A stretch of 64,000 bases of DNA, taken from contig NZ_CP103423.1 of NCBI RefSeq assembly GCF_024918955.1, positions 496,001-560,000 on the forward strand, written 5' to 3'. Each line of letters starts with the position of its first letter. The stretch's first letter is position 1. Positions 1 through 10,831 of the stretch are shown here, one piece after another. The DNA comes from Mesomycoplasma molare (GTDB lineage Bacteria; Bacillota_I; Bacilli_A; Mycoplasmatales; Metamycoplasmataceae). A program made the position numbers and the translations under genes. Under the pieces are notes generated by a model. That model worked only from the letters and a program-made list of their open reading frames with translations. It had not been told where the DNA came from and searched no databases.

Positions 1-1065
1 ATAAAGAAACTTATATTAGATAGCTATCTAAAGAAAGATTCTTCTGTAATAATAGTAGATCCACAAAGAGAATATCAAAATTTTAAAAATATTTTTGATA
101 TTTCTTGAATTGACATAAGTAATAGAAATATTTCTATAAATCCTTTGCAAATAATTGAAAAAATAGATTTTAATAATGAAAAAAATATCGATCAAAAAAT
201 ATCAAGTCAAATTTCTTTTTTTATAAATTGAATAAAAATTTTATCTTTTAGTTGAAGCGAAGAAAAAGAAATTATTTTAATGAAATCAATAAAGAATTTA
301 TATTGAAATAATATTGAAAAAATTAAAAAAAATGATTTTCCAATAATATCAGATTTAATAAAAGAATTAGAAAATACTAATTTAAAAAAATACGAAAAAG
401 AAGTATATGAAAAAGAAAAAATAAAAATTATCGAATGATTGAAAATTAATTTTGAAAATAATGGTATTTTTTCTTGAAACTATAACCAAAGAACAACAAT
501 GAATTTATCACATGATTTTATTGTTATCGACACAAAAACATTAATAGAAAATACAACAAAAGAAAATGTTAACGCGTTCTTTTATCTAATTTTAAATTTA
601 ATTCAGAGCAAAGTTAATCAGAATTTTTATCAAAAAAAGAAAAAAAGTATTTTAGTTTTCGATGAAGTTCATAAATTTATTGATAAAAAAAATATGCAAA
701 CTCTAGATTTTATTTTTGACTCTACAAAAACTATAAGAAAATATGACGGATCTATTATTTTATCAACTCAAAATCCTTCAGATTTCTCTTTAAATATAGA
801 TACTAATAATAAAACTCACGGTATATTAAAAAATATTCAATATAAATTTTTATTTAACCTTCCTGGTGATGATATAAAAATTGTTAATTCAATTTTTAAC
901 CCCTTTGAAGATAATAAAAATTTTAATTTAATTAGTGAATTTGATAGTTCTTTTTTAACAAACGCAGGAAAAGGAGAGTGCTTATTGATATCAGCAAATA
1001 AAAAGAAAATGTATTTTAAAGTAAATTACAACAACTTTGAACAAGAATATTTGTTTAATAAATAA
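1..1065 (+). CDS. VirB4/TraE-like (HerA/DUF87 superfamily) ATPase, C-terminal part
   Basis: The frame is open from the first base, with TGA read as Trp, to the TAA at 1063-1065; 354 residues are visible and the N-terminus, including any Walker A loop, lies outside the window. What is visible fits the ATPase half of VirB4/TraE-type motors: a VIIVDPQREY segment near residue 20, which follows Walker A in this family, a Walker B strand SILVFDEVHKFID, and the downstream STQNPSDF motif. Such ATPases power conjugation or protein export at the membrane, and mycoplasma integrative elements encode them, but no other conjugation gene is visible here. The next gene starts 8 bases downstream behind AAGGAG, so the two are probably one operon. 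Family assignment is fairly secure; the substrate is unknown. Confidence 0.75.
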
Positions 1066-1073
1066 AGGAGAAC

Positions 1074-4000
1074 ATGAATTTTAATACTGTTACATATACA
1101 AACATAAATAAAATAGATAGTGAAATTTTGGCTTCCTCAACTACAAATCACAATATAAATAATCATATTGAACTAGAAGATTATATAAATATTAGTAAAA
1201 TATTAGATAATTCTTTAATATACAAAAATTTTTCATCTTTAAATTCTACAAAAAAACCTTTTACTAGATTTTATGATTCAAAATTTTTCTACACAAAATC
1301 TGCCTCTCACTATTATTCAAACAAACACGGTGGTCATCTATTAGGCTATTGGCAAAATTATTTAAATTCCGGATGATACGGAGCTAATATAAATATAGCT
1401 AAGGGATTAGAAGGATGAACTATAGATTTTTTTCAATTAAAAAAAACAGAATACATAGGTTCTAAAAGAAGAAAGAATGGTCTAGATTTTGACAATGGAA
1501 ATTTTGCTAAACATAGTTCCAATGAAGTAATTGATGTTTTAAAAAATGAACATAAAAGATTACAATTTTATTTTGGTTTAGAAAAAGAAAATGATAATTT
1601 TATTGACACTCAATTTTCGCTATATGGAAGCTATGGTATTAATTTAAGCGATTTTGTTTTTAAAAAATTAAATAAAAAAATAGATGAATATAAATTAATA
1701 TACTCAAAAAATGGAAATAAAATAAAAAGTTTTTATATCAACAATTTAAAAGTGGACTTTAACTTTTATATAGAAACTGAAAAAAGAGATTCAAAGGAAT
1801 TTGACAAACTAAATTCAAGAGTAACTGATTTAAAAGTAAAAATTTCTTTTGATACAAGAATAAATTATGAAAATACAAATTTTCAACAAGTAGAAATACT
1901 TAATAATATTAAACTTGTAAAGGAGAATTTTAATAATTATTTTATACAAAATAATAAAATAGAACTGCAAACAGATTCCGGATATCATAACGGTTTGTAT
2001 ACAGATAAAAAAATATCTTCTTATACTTCCAACATTGAATATTTGGAAAGAAAAATAGCGGATTTTAAAAGACAAATTGCTAATATTAAATATTCTAGTG
2101 AATTTAACTTAAAATATTCAACTAATTTTGATAATAGAAAAGAAAAAATTAGTTTTTTCTTAGAATATACTAATAGAATAACTAATAAAAAAGAACTAAT
2201 AAAAATTTCAAATGCATTGGAAATTAAATGAATAGAAACTGAGATTTTTAAAAGCAAAAATATAAAAGAAAGATTAGAAATAATTCCTAGCAAATATTTA
2301 AATTGAAAAAACAATGATTCTTTAGAATTGGTTGACGATGAAAAGACAAGAAAGGAAAATGATAAAGAAATATCGGATATTTATGGAGGTCATTGATATT
2401 ACAATGCTCCTGTAAAGGTAAACTTTAAAACTACTTTAAATGAAAATGAAATTCTTTATATTAATGGCAAAAAAGTTGATGTTTTAGATCAAAACTTTTT
2501 CTTTGATTTAACCTTAAATAAAAACGAAAATTCTAATTCAGTTTTCAAAATAGAATTAGTAAAATTTGATAAAAAATCCGTAGTTGAAGAAAATAAAACA
2601 GAAATTTTTAGATGACATACAATAATAGAAATTAAAAATCAAAATTTAAAATTAAAATTAAAATGATTTGCTTGAAATCCTGAAAATAATAAAGAACAAG
2701 AAAAATTAATAACTGAATTTTTGAAAAATGACAAAGGTGAGTATTTGCTAAGTTCCGATGGATCTAAAATAAAAAACCCAAAATTTGATCCTTTAATAGA
2801 CAAAGAAACCGGTACCAAAAAACAAATAGTTTGAGTAGACTTTAGTGATAATGAAAATAATTTGCCCTTAGGTACTCGTTTTATGCAAGATCCTGTTGAT
2901 AATAACAACAATATTACTGAAAATTATGAAAACAATACAGGTTTTATAGCGGAGGCAGTTGTTGTGGAAAAAGGAATAAATTTACAAATAAATGATAGTT
3001 ATCCTATTAAAAAGTATAAGATTATAGAAAATAACGATTTTTTCAGAATATTTAATTCTAATCCAGATTCAAACGAACACAATAACATATCTGAAATAAA
3101 AGTAAGTGAAAACGAAAATAATTATTTTTCAACTTCTGGATTATGATTATTTAGTAGTAAAACCGAAAAAGGATTAAATAATTATAAGTTAGTTTTGATA
3201 GGGAATAATGTTTCTAATAAAAAGTTTACTTCCATATTTGTAAATAAAAAAGTAACTAATTTTTTCGACTCTTCCCAAGGTAAACATCTAAAAAAATTTT
3301 TAATAGATAAATATAAACTTAATAATAAAGAAATTAACGCACTAACTTACGAAACTATATTAAAATATTGAACAGAATATGTAAGTGAAACTTTATGAAA
3401 TCACGCGAAACATAATGAAAATAAAATTTTAATAAATCCTTTAATCCAGGAAGAATTGCTTAAGAAATTTAGTTATCAAATAGAAAGAGAAAAATTTAGT
3501 GAAAATGTAGATAATTATAATAATTTTATATCTGAATTTAAAAACAAAGATAAAGTAAATTGAAATATAGAATTATCTGAAGAAGACAAAAATATTATAA
3601 AAATTTCTTTTTTCATAAGCAATAATTTTAATTCTATTGATTATGAATTATCACAAGAAATTTTTTATTTTAAAGTTTCTTGAAAAAATAATAAAACTCA
3701 AGAAGATGAAATTTCTAACAATGAGAATTTTTTTGAAATAATACCTAAATTAAATAAAAAAGAAATAAATGATTCTTTTAAAAAGAATAGTGACTTTTTT
3801 CCTACAAATGAATGATATGACTTTGAAAACAAAGAAAAAGTTGTAGTAAATATTAATAAAAATAGTGATAAACTATTTTTTAATTTTGAAATTTTAGAAA
3901 ACTTTAAAGATTCTTTTTTTATCAGAGAAGAAAATAAATTCATCGAAATGTCTATTCAAACTAATAATAACTTTTTAAATGAAAATAAACTTTTATTTTT

Positions 4001-5012
4001 CGATTTTAAAAGTGAAGAAATATATTTAAATAATTTAAAAAATAAAAGTGAAATAGAAGAAAATATATTATCTTTTTTACGCGATAATATTTCTTTAAAC
4101 TATACTTTTGAAAAAGATTACTATATTGAAAATTTTGAGGAAAAAATAGAAGAAATTTTAGAAAATGGTACTAGTAATAACAAAAGTCCTGTACTCATAA
4201 AAATAATAAACGCAAACTCTAACGAAAATAAACTCTTAAAAGTATTTAATTTTCTGAACGTATCTGAAAATAACCGAAAAGAAATAGATTTGTCAAAAAT
4301 AAAAATTGATGATTTAGTTTTAGAAGACAGTGATAATCAAATAGAAATTGCAGAAGAAATAAAAAAAATTATAAATAAAGAAGTAAGAAAAATAAACTTA
4401 GTTTTTGATCAAGATTTAGAAATTCAATTTTTTAATGAGAAATTAATAGTTTTAATCCATAATAAAAATAAATTTATAAAATTTAAAATATTAGGAAAAT
4501 ATTCTAATATAAAAAATTACTTTATTTTAAATGTTAAAATCAATTCTCAACAAGAAAATAAAATACTTGATTTAAGTAATTTTAAAATAGATACAATTAG
4601 AACAAATAGTGATAATTTTTTTGAATTGAAAAATACTATAATAGAAAATATTAGAAAATATTTTGCAGAATTTCTTTTAGAATACAAGAAAGATTTTATT
4701 ATTGAAGAAATTGATTCTAAAGAAAAAATTAGAGAACTTGTATTATCTAAAGGTGAAAATACAGCAAATTTTAGATTAATTGCAAAAAATACAAAAAGAG
4801 TATCAGGGCATATAAATTTTTATGTTTTAAATTATTTAAGTGAAAATTCCTTTTTAAAATCTGATGATATTTTCTTAGAAAATAAAAATAGTTTAAAACA
4901 AAAAAATAAACATAATTATCAGTGATTATTTACTCCGATCGCTTTTTCATCCTTTTTTATTGTTATTTTAATAACTAAAATCTACAGAAAATTTTTTAAG
5001 TATAAGAAATAA
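1074..5012 (+). CDS. Giant (1312 aa) aromatic-rich protein with C-terminal membrane anchor, function unknown
   Basis: One frame with several TGA-Trp codons. The start ATG follows AAGGAG at a good distance. The N-terminal 100-130 residues are rich in Tyr, Trp, Phe, His and Gly (SHYYSNKHGGHLLGYW, then NSGWYGANINIAKGLEGW), and a second aromatic patch, IYGGHWYYNAP, lies near residue 440. The rest is Asn/Lys/Glu/Ile-rich and looks like beta and coiled-coil-poor surface sequence. The final 30 residues hold a single hydrophobic segment (WLFTPIAFSSFFIVILITKIY) followed by a basic tail. I see no N-terminal signal peptide or lipobox. From memory, some mycoplasma genomes call similar proteins 'aromatic cluster surface protein'; I cannot verify that here. 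Coupling to the upstream ATPase suggests an export- or surface-related pair. Function unknown. Confidence 0.8.
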
Positions 5013-5069
5013 ATTATTTGCTTGATATTATAAGATATTTAATTTATTATAACTTAAAAGATACTTTGA

Positions 5070-5097
5070 TATAATTTCTAAAAAAAGAAAGGAAATT
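5070..5097 (+). promoter_or_regulatory. -10 box and ribosome-binding site for fruA
   Basis: TATAAT at 5070-5075 is followed about 15 bases later by AAAGGA, 7 bases before the fruA ATG. No convincing -35 hexamer is seen. This makes fruA the likely first gene of a fruA-fruK transcript separate from the upstream giant-protein operon. Confidence 0.55.
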
Positions 5098-7179
5098 ATG
5101 AAAATTAAAAGTTTATTTAAAAATAAAGACACTATATTTTTAAATACTAATTTAGAATCAAAAGATGACGTTTTAAAGTTTTTTGCTAAAGAATTATTTC
5201 TAAAAAAATATGGTGCTGATGAAGAAAAAATATATAAACTTTTCAAAGAAAGAGAAAATCAATCATCTACAGGTTTTGGAAATAATATTGCAATGCCTCA
5301 CTTTGGTGATGAAACTATGAATGAATCTACTCTTTTATTTGCTAGAGTTAATGATATTGATTGAAATTCTATCGACAATCAACCAGTAAAATATATTTTT
5401 GGAATTGCTTTTTCTAAAAATGATCGTGAGAATTCTCACATCGAAGTTATATCTAAATTAGCTAAATTTATAGATAAGGAAGAATTCAAAAAGGAATTAT
5501 CTACTGTAAATTCTTCAGAGGAATTTTTATCATTAATTCAAAAGTTTGAGGAAGAAACACAAGAACAAATTAGTGTATCATCTAATAACAATAAAGAATA
5601 TGATATTGTTGCAGTAACTGCTTGTCCTACAGGAATAGCGCATACATATCTTGCAGAGCAAAAACTAATTGAACAAGCAAAAGCAATGAATTTAACAATA
5701 AAAGTTGAAACTCAAGGTGCGGAAGGAATAAAAAATTCTTTATCTATTGAGGAAATCAAGAATGCTAAAGGTGTTATTATAGCTATAGATCGCGAAATAG
5801 AAAAAGGGAAATTTGCTCATAACGATAATATAGTTGAAATTTCAACACAAAAAGCAATTCATAAACCAGAAGAGCAAATTAAAAAAATTCTTGAAAATAA
5901 AGGGCAAAAAATTAAAGTTGCTAAAAAACTTGGTGATCAAAATTCTGATCAAGATGAATTATCTTTTGCGGGATTTGGTAAAAAAATGCACCGTTCTTTA
6001 CTAAACGGTATTTCTTATATGTTGCCATTTATAGTATTTGGAGGAATCATTTTAGCACTAGGGTTTATTATAGACCTTATCACCGGTTCGTTATCTGGTA
6101 AAGATATTAATAGTGCAGAATTTTTATCAAATTTTGGATTCAATAATTCAATTGCTAAATTATTTTTTGAAATAGGTAAAATAGGATTAGGTCTAGCTGT
6201 TCCAGTTTTAGCAGCATATATTTCTTTTGCTATAGTTGGTAGACAAGGATTATTACCAGGATTTGTTGTAGGTTCAATAGCCAGCGGTGGCGTAAAGGGG
6301 ACATATGGATTTTTATTAGATTCAATAACAAATTCTGGAGTTCAAAAACCTGGAGACTTTTTAGGTACAGGTTCAGGTTTTGTTGGTGCTATTTTGGGAG
6401 CGTTTTATGTTGGTGCTATGGTAATAGTATTTTCAAAATACGTTTTCGGAAACTTGCCAAAAACATTTAACGGTATTAAAAATATTTTATTTATCCCTTT
6501 ATTAGGAACAATAGCAATTGCTTTATCATTTTGATTAGTTAATATTGTACTAATTTATATTAATTTAGGATTAGTGCTATTATTACAATTAATGCAAAAT
6601 AAACCTTATCTTGCATGATTATTAGGAGTTGTGCTTGGTTCAATGATGGCAGTTGATTTAGGTGGTCCAATTAATAAAGCTGCATATATTTTTGGAACAT
6701 TAACAATTGTAAATGGAAATTCTTCAGTTTCAATGGCTGCTGTTATGATAGCGGGTATGGTACCTCCTTTAGGTATTTCATTATCTATGATTATGCATAA
6801 AAAATTATGAACAAAAGAAGAAATTGAAGCAGGAAAAATTTCAAATATTATTTTTGGTTTATCATTTATTTCAGAAGGTGCTATTCCTTATACTTCTAAA
6901 AACCCTAAAGTATTAATTCCTTCTAATATTGTAGGAGGAGCAGTAGCAGGAATGATTTCAGCTTTACTAGGTGTTAATATCGTTGCTCCTCATGGTGGAA
7001 TATTTGTTGTATTTTTAGCAAAATCTAATTTATTTGTTAACAACGCAGTTTCTATAGGTATGGGTATTTTATTTTGATTTATTGCTTTATTTATAGGTGC
7101 TTTAGCATCAGCACTAATGATATGAATATTAAATAAATATCCTATTAACTTTAAAACAAAAAAAAGAAAAAATGTCTAA
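5098..7179 (+). CDS. fruA: PTS fructose-specific transporter, IIABC fusion
   Basis: Imports fructose across the membrane while phosphorylating it to fructose 1-phosphate. The 693-residue frame (TGA = Trp) shows the three PTS parts in order: an IIA domain with the active-site His region GNNIAMPHFGDE (residues about 60-72), a IIB domain with the Cys loop VAVTACPTGIAHTYLAEQ (about 170-188), and a hydrophobic IIC domain from about residue 300 (HRSLLNGISYMLPFIVFGG, then MMAVDLGGPINKAAY). The length matches FruA-type IIABC proteins. Its last 8 bases overlap fruK, so the two are co-transcribed and probably translationally coupled. Sugar specificity is inferred from domain type and the fruK neighbour. 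Confidence 0.93.
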
Positions 7180-8095
7180 TAAAATTTATACTTTAACTTT
7201 ATCACCTTCTAAAGATTTTATAATTGAAAATTCTCGATTTGAATTAAATAAAGTTAATAGATATGTAGAGTCAAGCATATACCCTGGAGGAAAGGGGATA
7301 AATGCTTCTATAATTCTAAATAGACATGGTATAGAAAATACTGCTATTTCATTTTATGACAATGATACATTTAAAGAATTCAGCGGTATTTTTCAAGATG
7401 AAAATTTAAAAATAACTAATATTGATCATCCGAAAAAAACAAGATTAAATATCAAATTTTACGGTTCTAATGCAGAATTTGAATTAAATGGCCCTAAAAC
7501 TACTTTAACTTTTGACTTAATTAATAAATTAAAAAAAGAAATTTCAAAATTAAACGAAAATGATTTATTGTTAATAATGGGGCAAAGTAATGACTTTTTA
7601 ATTGAGGAAATTTTGGAAATAATATCTAAAAGAAATATAAACTTTGTTTTAGATATAGATACAGAAAAAATAGTTGATTTTTTAAAATACAAACCTTTTT
7701 TAATTAAACCTAACAAATTAGAATTAGAAAAAAATTTTAATGTTAAAATTGAAAATGAATCAGATTTGCTTGAAGTAATGAAAAAAATTCAAAGTAATGG
7801 TGTTAAAAATATAATGGTGTCTCTTGATAAAAACGGTTCTTATTTATTAACAGATAAGGGTGAAATTTATAAAGCCACAGTAATAAAACCTATTAAGTTA
7901 GTTTCTGCTACAGGAGCAGGAGATACATTAATTTCAATGTTTTCAGCAAATTATTTTTTTAATAAAAATAATGCTAAAGATTTTTTTAAGTTAGCGAATG
8001 CTTCCGCTATGGGTACAGTAAATTCTACTTGACTAGGAAATAAAAAACTAACAGAAAAATTCTTAAGCAATGTAAAAGTAGAAAAATTAGCATAA
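7172..8095 (+). CDS. fruK: 1-phosphofructokinase (PfkB family)
   Basis: Converts fructose 1-phosphate, the product of the upstream PTS, into fructose 1,6-bisphosphate with ATP. The 307-residue frame (one TGA-Trp at 8030) has the PfkB substrate-side signature YPGGKGINASIILNRHG near residue 36 and the C-terminal ATP/anion-hole signature VSATGAGDTLISMF near residue 245, with Asp as the catalytic base. Length is normal for FruK. It overlaps fruA by 8 bases and ends just before a hairpin terminator. The alternative is another PfkB sugar kinase such as tagatose-6-phosphate kinase, less likely next to fruA. Confidence 0.92.
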
Positions 8096-8126
8096 AAATA
8101 TCTAGAATTAACTAGATATTTTTATA
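8096..8126 (+). terminator. Rho-independent terminator after fruK
   Basis: Inverted repeat AAATATCTAG / CTAGATATTT with a 6-base loop, followed by T-rich sequence, beginning right after the fruK stop codon. It separates the fruAK transcript from deoB. Confidence 0.7.
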
Positions 8127-8198
8127 TTTCTTTTTTTATTATTTAAAATGAAATAAAAGTTTTATAATTTTAAATAATAAAGAAATTAAAAGGAAAAA

Positions 8199-9395
8199 AT
8201 GAAAAAAAAGTTTAAAAGAATTTTTATGATTGTTACAGATTCATTAGGAATCGGAGATGATGGTAGACAAGAAGAATTTTCCGATAGTGGAGCAGATACT
8301 TTATTCCACGTTAGTCAAAGCGGATTATTAGAAATACCAACATGAAAAAAATTAGGAATAACAGAAATAACAAAAGTTTTTAATCACAACCAGAAAAACA
8401 AAGATCATATTGCTTACATGGGAAGAATTATAGAAAAATCCAATGCTAAAGATACACTCGCTGGTCACTGAGAAATGATGGGAATAGAAACACAAGTTCC
8501 TAATCCTCAATTTATAGAAAACGGTTTCCCTGCAGAACTAATTGAGAAACTAGAAAAAGCTTTTGATGGTAGAAAAATCATAGGTAATAGAAATGCAAGT
8601 GGGACTGTAATTTTATCTGAACTAGGGGATCAAGAAATAAAAAATGGACATATAATAGTTTATACTTCTCCAGATTCTACATTACAAATTTGTGGTCATG
8701 AAAAATATACTGGATTGGATAATTTATATAGATATGCAAAAGCTGCAAGAGAAATTTGTTCTTCGAGACCCGAATGAAATGTAGCCAGAATCATAGCAAG
8801 ACCTTATGTAGGAGAAAACGGAGAATTTACAAGAACATTTAATCGTCATGATTATGCTAATAAACCTCCTAAAGACACCATTTTAAATAAATTACAAGAA
8901 AAAGGCATAAAAACGATCGCTGTCGGAAAAATTAATGACATTTTTGTAGGTCAAGGAATAGATAAAGTTTTCCCTCCTGCTAGCGATAACGAAAATATGG
9001 ATGTAGCTATTGAACTAGCTTCACAAAAAACAGAAAATGAATTTATTTTTGTTAATTTAGTAGAATTTGACTCACATTATGGTCATAGAAGAAATTTAGA
9101 AGGTTATGCTCATAATATTAATTCATTTGACATAAAACTAGCAAAATTAATAAACGCTATGAACGAAGATGATTTATTAATAATGACTTCTGATCATGGA
9201 AACGATCCTTCATTCCCAGGAAGTAATCATACTAGAGAAGCTTTACCATTAACTATTTATTCTAAATCATTTACGGGGAAAAATAGAAATTTAGGAATAC
9301 TAAAAGGACTTGGTACAACCGGTAATATAATTGCTAGAAATTTTGACTTGGATTTAATAGACACGGGTGAAGATATTTTTGATAAGTTAATATAA
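8199..9395 (+). CDS. deoB: Phosphopentomutase
   Basis: Interconverts ribose or deoxyribose 1-phosphate and 5-phosphate in nucleoside salvage, a key route in mycoplasmas that lack de novo purine and pyrimidine synthesis. The frame has 398 residues with TGA-Trp and starts behind AAAAGGA. Alkaline-phosphatase-superfamily metal motifs are present: MIVTDSLGIGDD at the N-terminus, DTLAGHWEMMGIE (about residue 85), VEFDSHYGHRRN (about 290), MTSDHGNDP and SNHTREALPLTIY near the C-terminus. Length matches DeoB. It originally ended at a bidirectional-looking hairpin, now occupied by an insertion sequence. Confidence 0.95.
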
Positions 9396-9414
9396 ATAAA
9401 TTAATTATTTTAAA

Positions 9415-9434
9415 AAACCACATAATTGTGGTTT
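9415..9434. repeat. Target duplication, left copy (IS copy 1); also a terminator-like inverted repeat
   Basis: AAACCACATAATTGTGGTTT is an inverted repeat (8-bp arms, 4-base loop) and recurs exactly at 10802-10821 on the other side of the insertion sequence. It lies just after deoB, so it probably ended that transcript before the insertion. Confidence 0.85.
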
Positions 9435-9444
9435 CCCTGAATGC

Positions 9445-9500
9445 AAAATCAAGTGCACCACTATAATGTAAAATTAAAAAGTGGTTGCACTTGATTTTTT
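9445..9500 (+). terminator. Terminator-like hairpin just inside the left end of IS copy 1
   Basis: AAAATCAAGTGCA plus CCACT pairs with AGTGG plus TTGCACTTGATTTT, followed by TTTT. The same structure is in all three copies. It could stop host transcripts from reading into the transposase gene. The loop contains TATAATG, which may serve as a -10 box. Confidence 0.5.
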
Positions 9501-9558
9501 AAATAAAAAAACACTCTATAAAAATTTAAGACAACATACTTTTTATTGAAAGGACCAT

Positions 9559-10567
9559 ATGAATTATAATACAACAAAGCATTATTCGCATTTAAATGCT
9601 GAAAAAGATTTTTAATAGAGAAATTGTTTTATAAAAATATTCAATTAGACAAATTGCTAATTTTCTTAATGTCAATCACTCAACAGTGTCAAGAGAATTA
9701 AAAGAAATTCAAATTTTTACGGATTTTATGATCATTTAATAGCAAATGAAAAAGCCAAAATAAGACATAAACATAAAAGATTGTTTTTCTTTTCTCAAAT
9801 GGATGATTATAAAGAATTTAGCAAACTTATTAAAGATAATTTTAACAAAGCAACATGCGGAATAAAAATGACTTACAACTTAATAAAAGAAGGTATTAAA
9901 AATATTAAAATCCCTTCGCTAAGGACTGTTTTTAATTGGATTAATACAGGAAAATGAGTATTAACTAATAAAGATAGATTAAGAAAGCACTATACAAAAG
10001 GCGGAAAAAGAAAAAATAACGTTATTGAAAGACTTGTGCAGTCAAATTATGTATTTCCTATTTGAGCTAGACCAAAACATATTGATTTAAGAGAAACATT
10101 TGGGCATTGAGAGGGTGATTTAGTTATAGGTAAAAATCCGCAGGGCATTCTAGTCTTTTAACTTTAGTGGAAAGAAAAAGTAGGTTGGGAATAATTGTAA
10201 AAGTTTCAAGTAAGAACCCTTTTACATTAATAAAGTTCTTTATGAAAGAATAAATACACTAGAATTACCCGTTGAAAGTATTACTTTTGATAATGGAATT
10301 GAATTTAATGCGGTTGGAATATTAGCAAAAAATTAGGAATTAAAATTTATAAAACCGATAAATACGCTTCTTTTCAAAGAGGAACTAATGAAAATTTTAA
10401 CGGACTTATAAGAAGAGTTTATAAAAAGGGACTGATTTTAATAAAGTCTCTCGAGAAGAAATATTAAATCTTGAAAAAGAATAAATTTTATGAATAGAGA
10501 CATACTAGAAGGAAAATGCGCTTTTGACATATATGAAGAAGAAATAGAAAAATTAAATAAATATTAA
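9559..10567 (+). pseudogene. IS30-family transposase, frameshifted (copy 1)
   Basis: Fragments in different frames together spell an IS30-type DDE transposase: an HTH region QIANFLNVNHSTVSREL, HIDLRETFGHWEGDLVIG carrying the first Asp, ITFDNGIEFN with the second Asp, and GTNENFNG with the Glu. No single frame spans them: it stops after about 18 codons (NAEKDF then TAA), then shifts several more times. Relative to copy 2 it also lacks one A in the run at about 9700 and one base in the run at about 10330. It cannot encode an intact enzyme by standard decoding. Confidence 0.88.
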
Positions 10568-10801
10568 TTAAAACTATTAAAAATTACAAGATTATTACAA
10601 GAAAATAATGAAAGGGTCGAAAAATTTCGCCCCATAATTTTTATTAACTTTATTAATAAAAACCGCTTTACAAGCGGAATTAAAAGAAGGGGATATCCCC
10701 TTCACTCCTTTAATAGTAAACAGGGAGTATAAAATATTATAAATTGTAGTACAATGTTTTTATAATAAAAACTACTGGTGCACTTCAATTTGCATTTTAG
10801 G

Positions 10802-10821
10802 AAACCACATAATTGTGGTTT
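10802..10821. repeat. Target duplication, right copy (IS copy 1)
   Basis: Exact second copy of the 20-bp inverted repeat at 9415-9434, followed by a T-run. It now sits at the 3' side of the minus-strand gene ending at 10832, so each flanking gene keeps one copy of a terminator they probably once shared. Confidence 0.85.
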
Positions 10822-10831
10822 TTTTAAAACT

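Larger units (their letters stand above)
9435..10801 (+). mobile_element. IS30-family insertion sequence (IS1630-like), copy 1
   Basis: A 1367-bp element bounded by imperfect terminal inverted repeats (left CCCTGAATGCAAAATCAAG, right complement CCTAAAATGCAAATTGAAG, continuing to GTGCACCA). It is flanked by a 20-bp target duplication and is nearly identical to elements at 31150-32520 and 59999-61364. It contains a broken IS30-type transposase gene on the + strand. Family: the DDE-region motifs and the long target duplications of inverted repeats match what is described for IS1630 of Mycoplasma fermentans. Confidence 0.92.

Noticed and set aside
1-5012. Calling this the edge of a mycoplasma integrative conjugative element
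   Set aside because: Only one VirB4/TraE-like gene is seen; no relaxase, integrase, attachment site or other tra gene is visible in the window.
8030-8032. Premature stops in fruK and many other genes
   Set aside because: All are TGA at conserved Trp or in collinear family sequence; code 4 resolves them.
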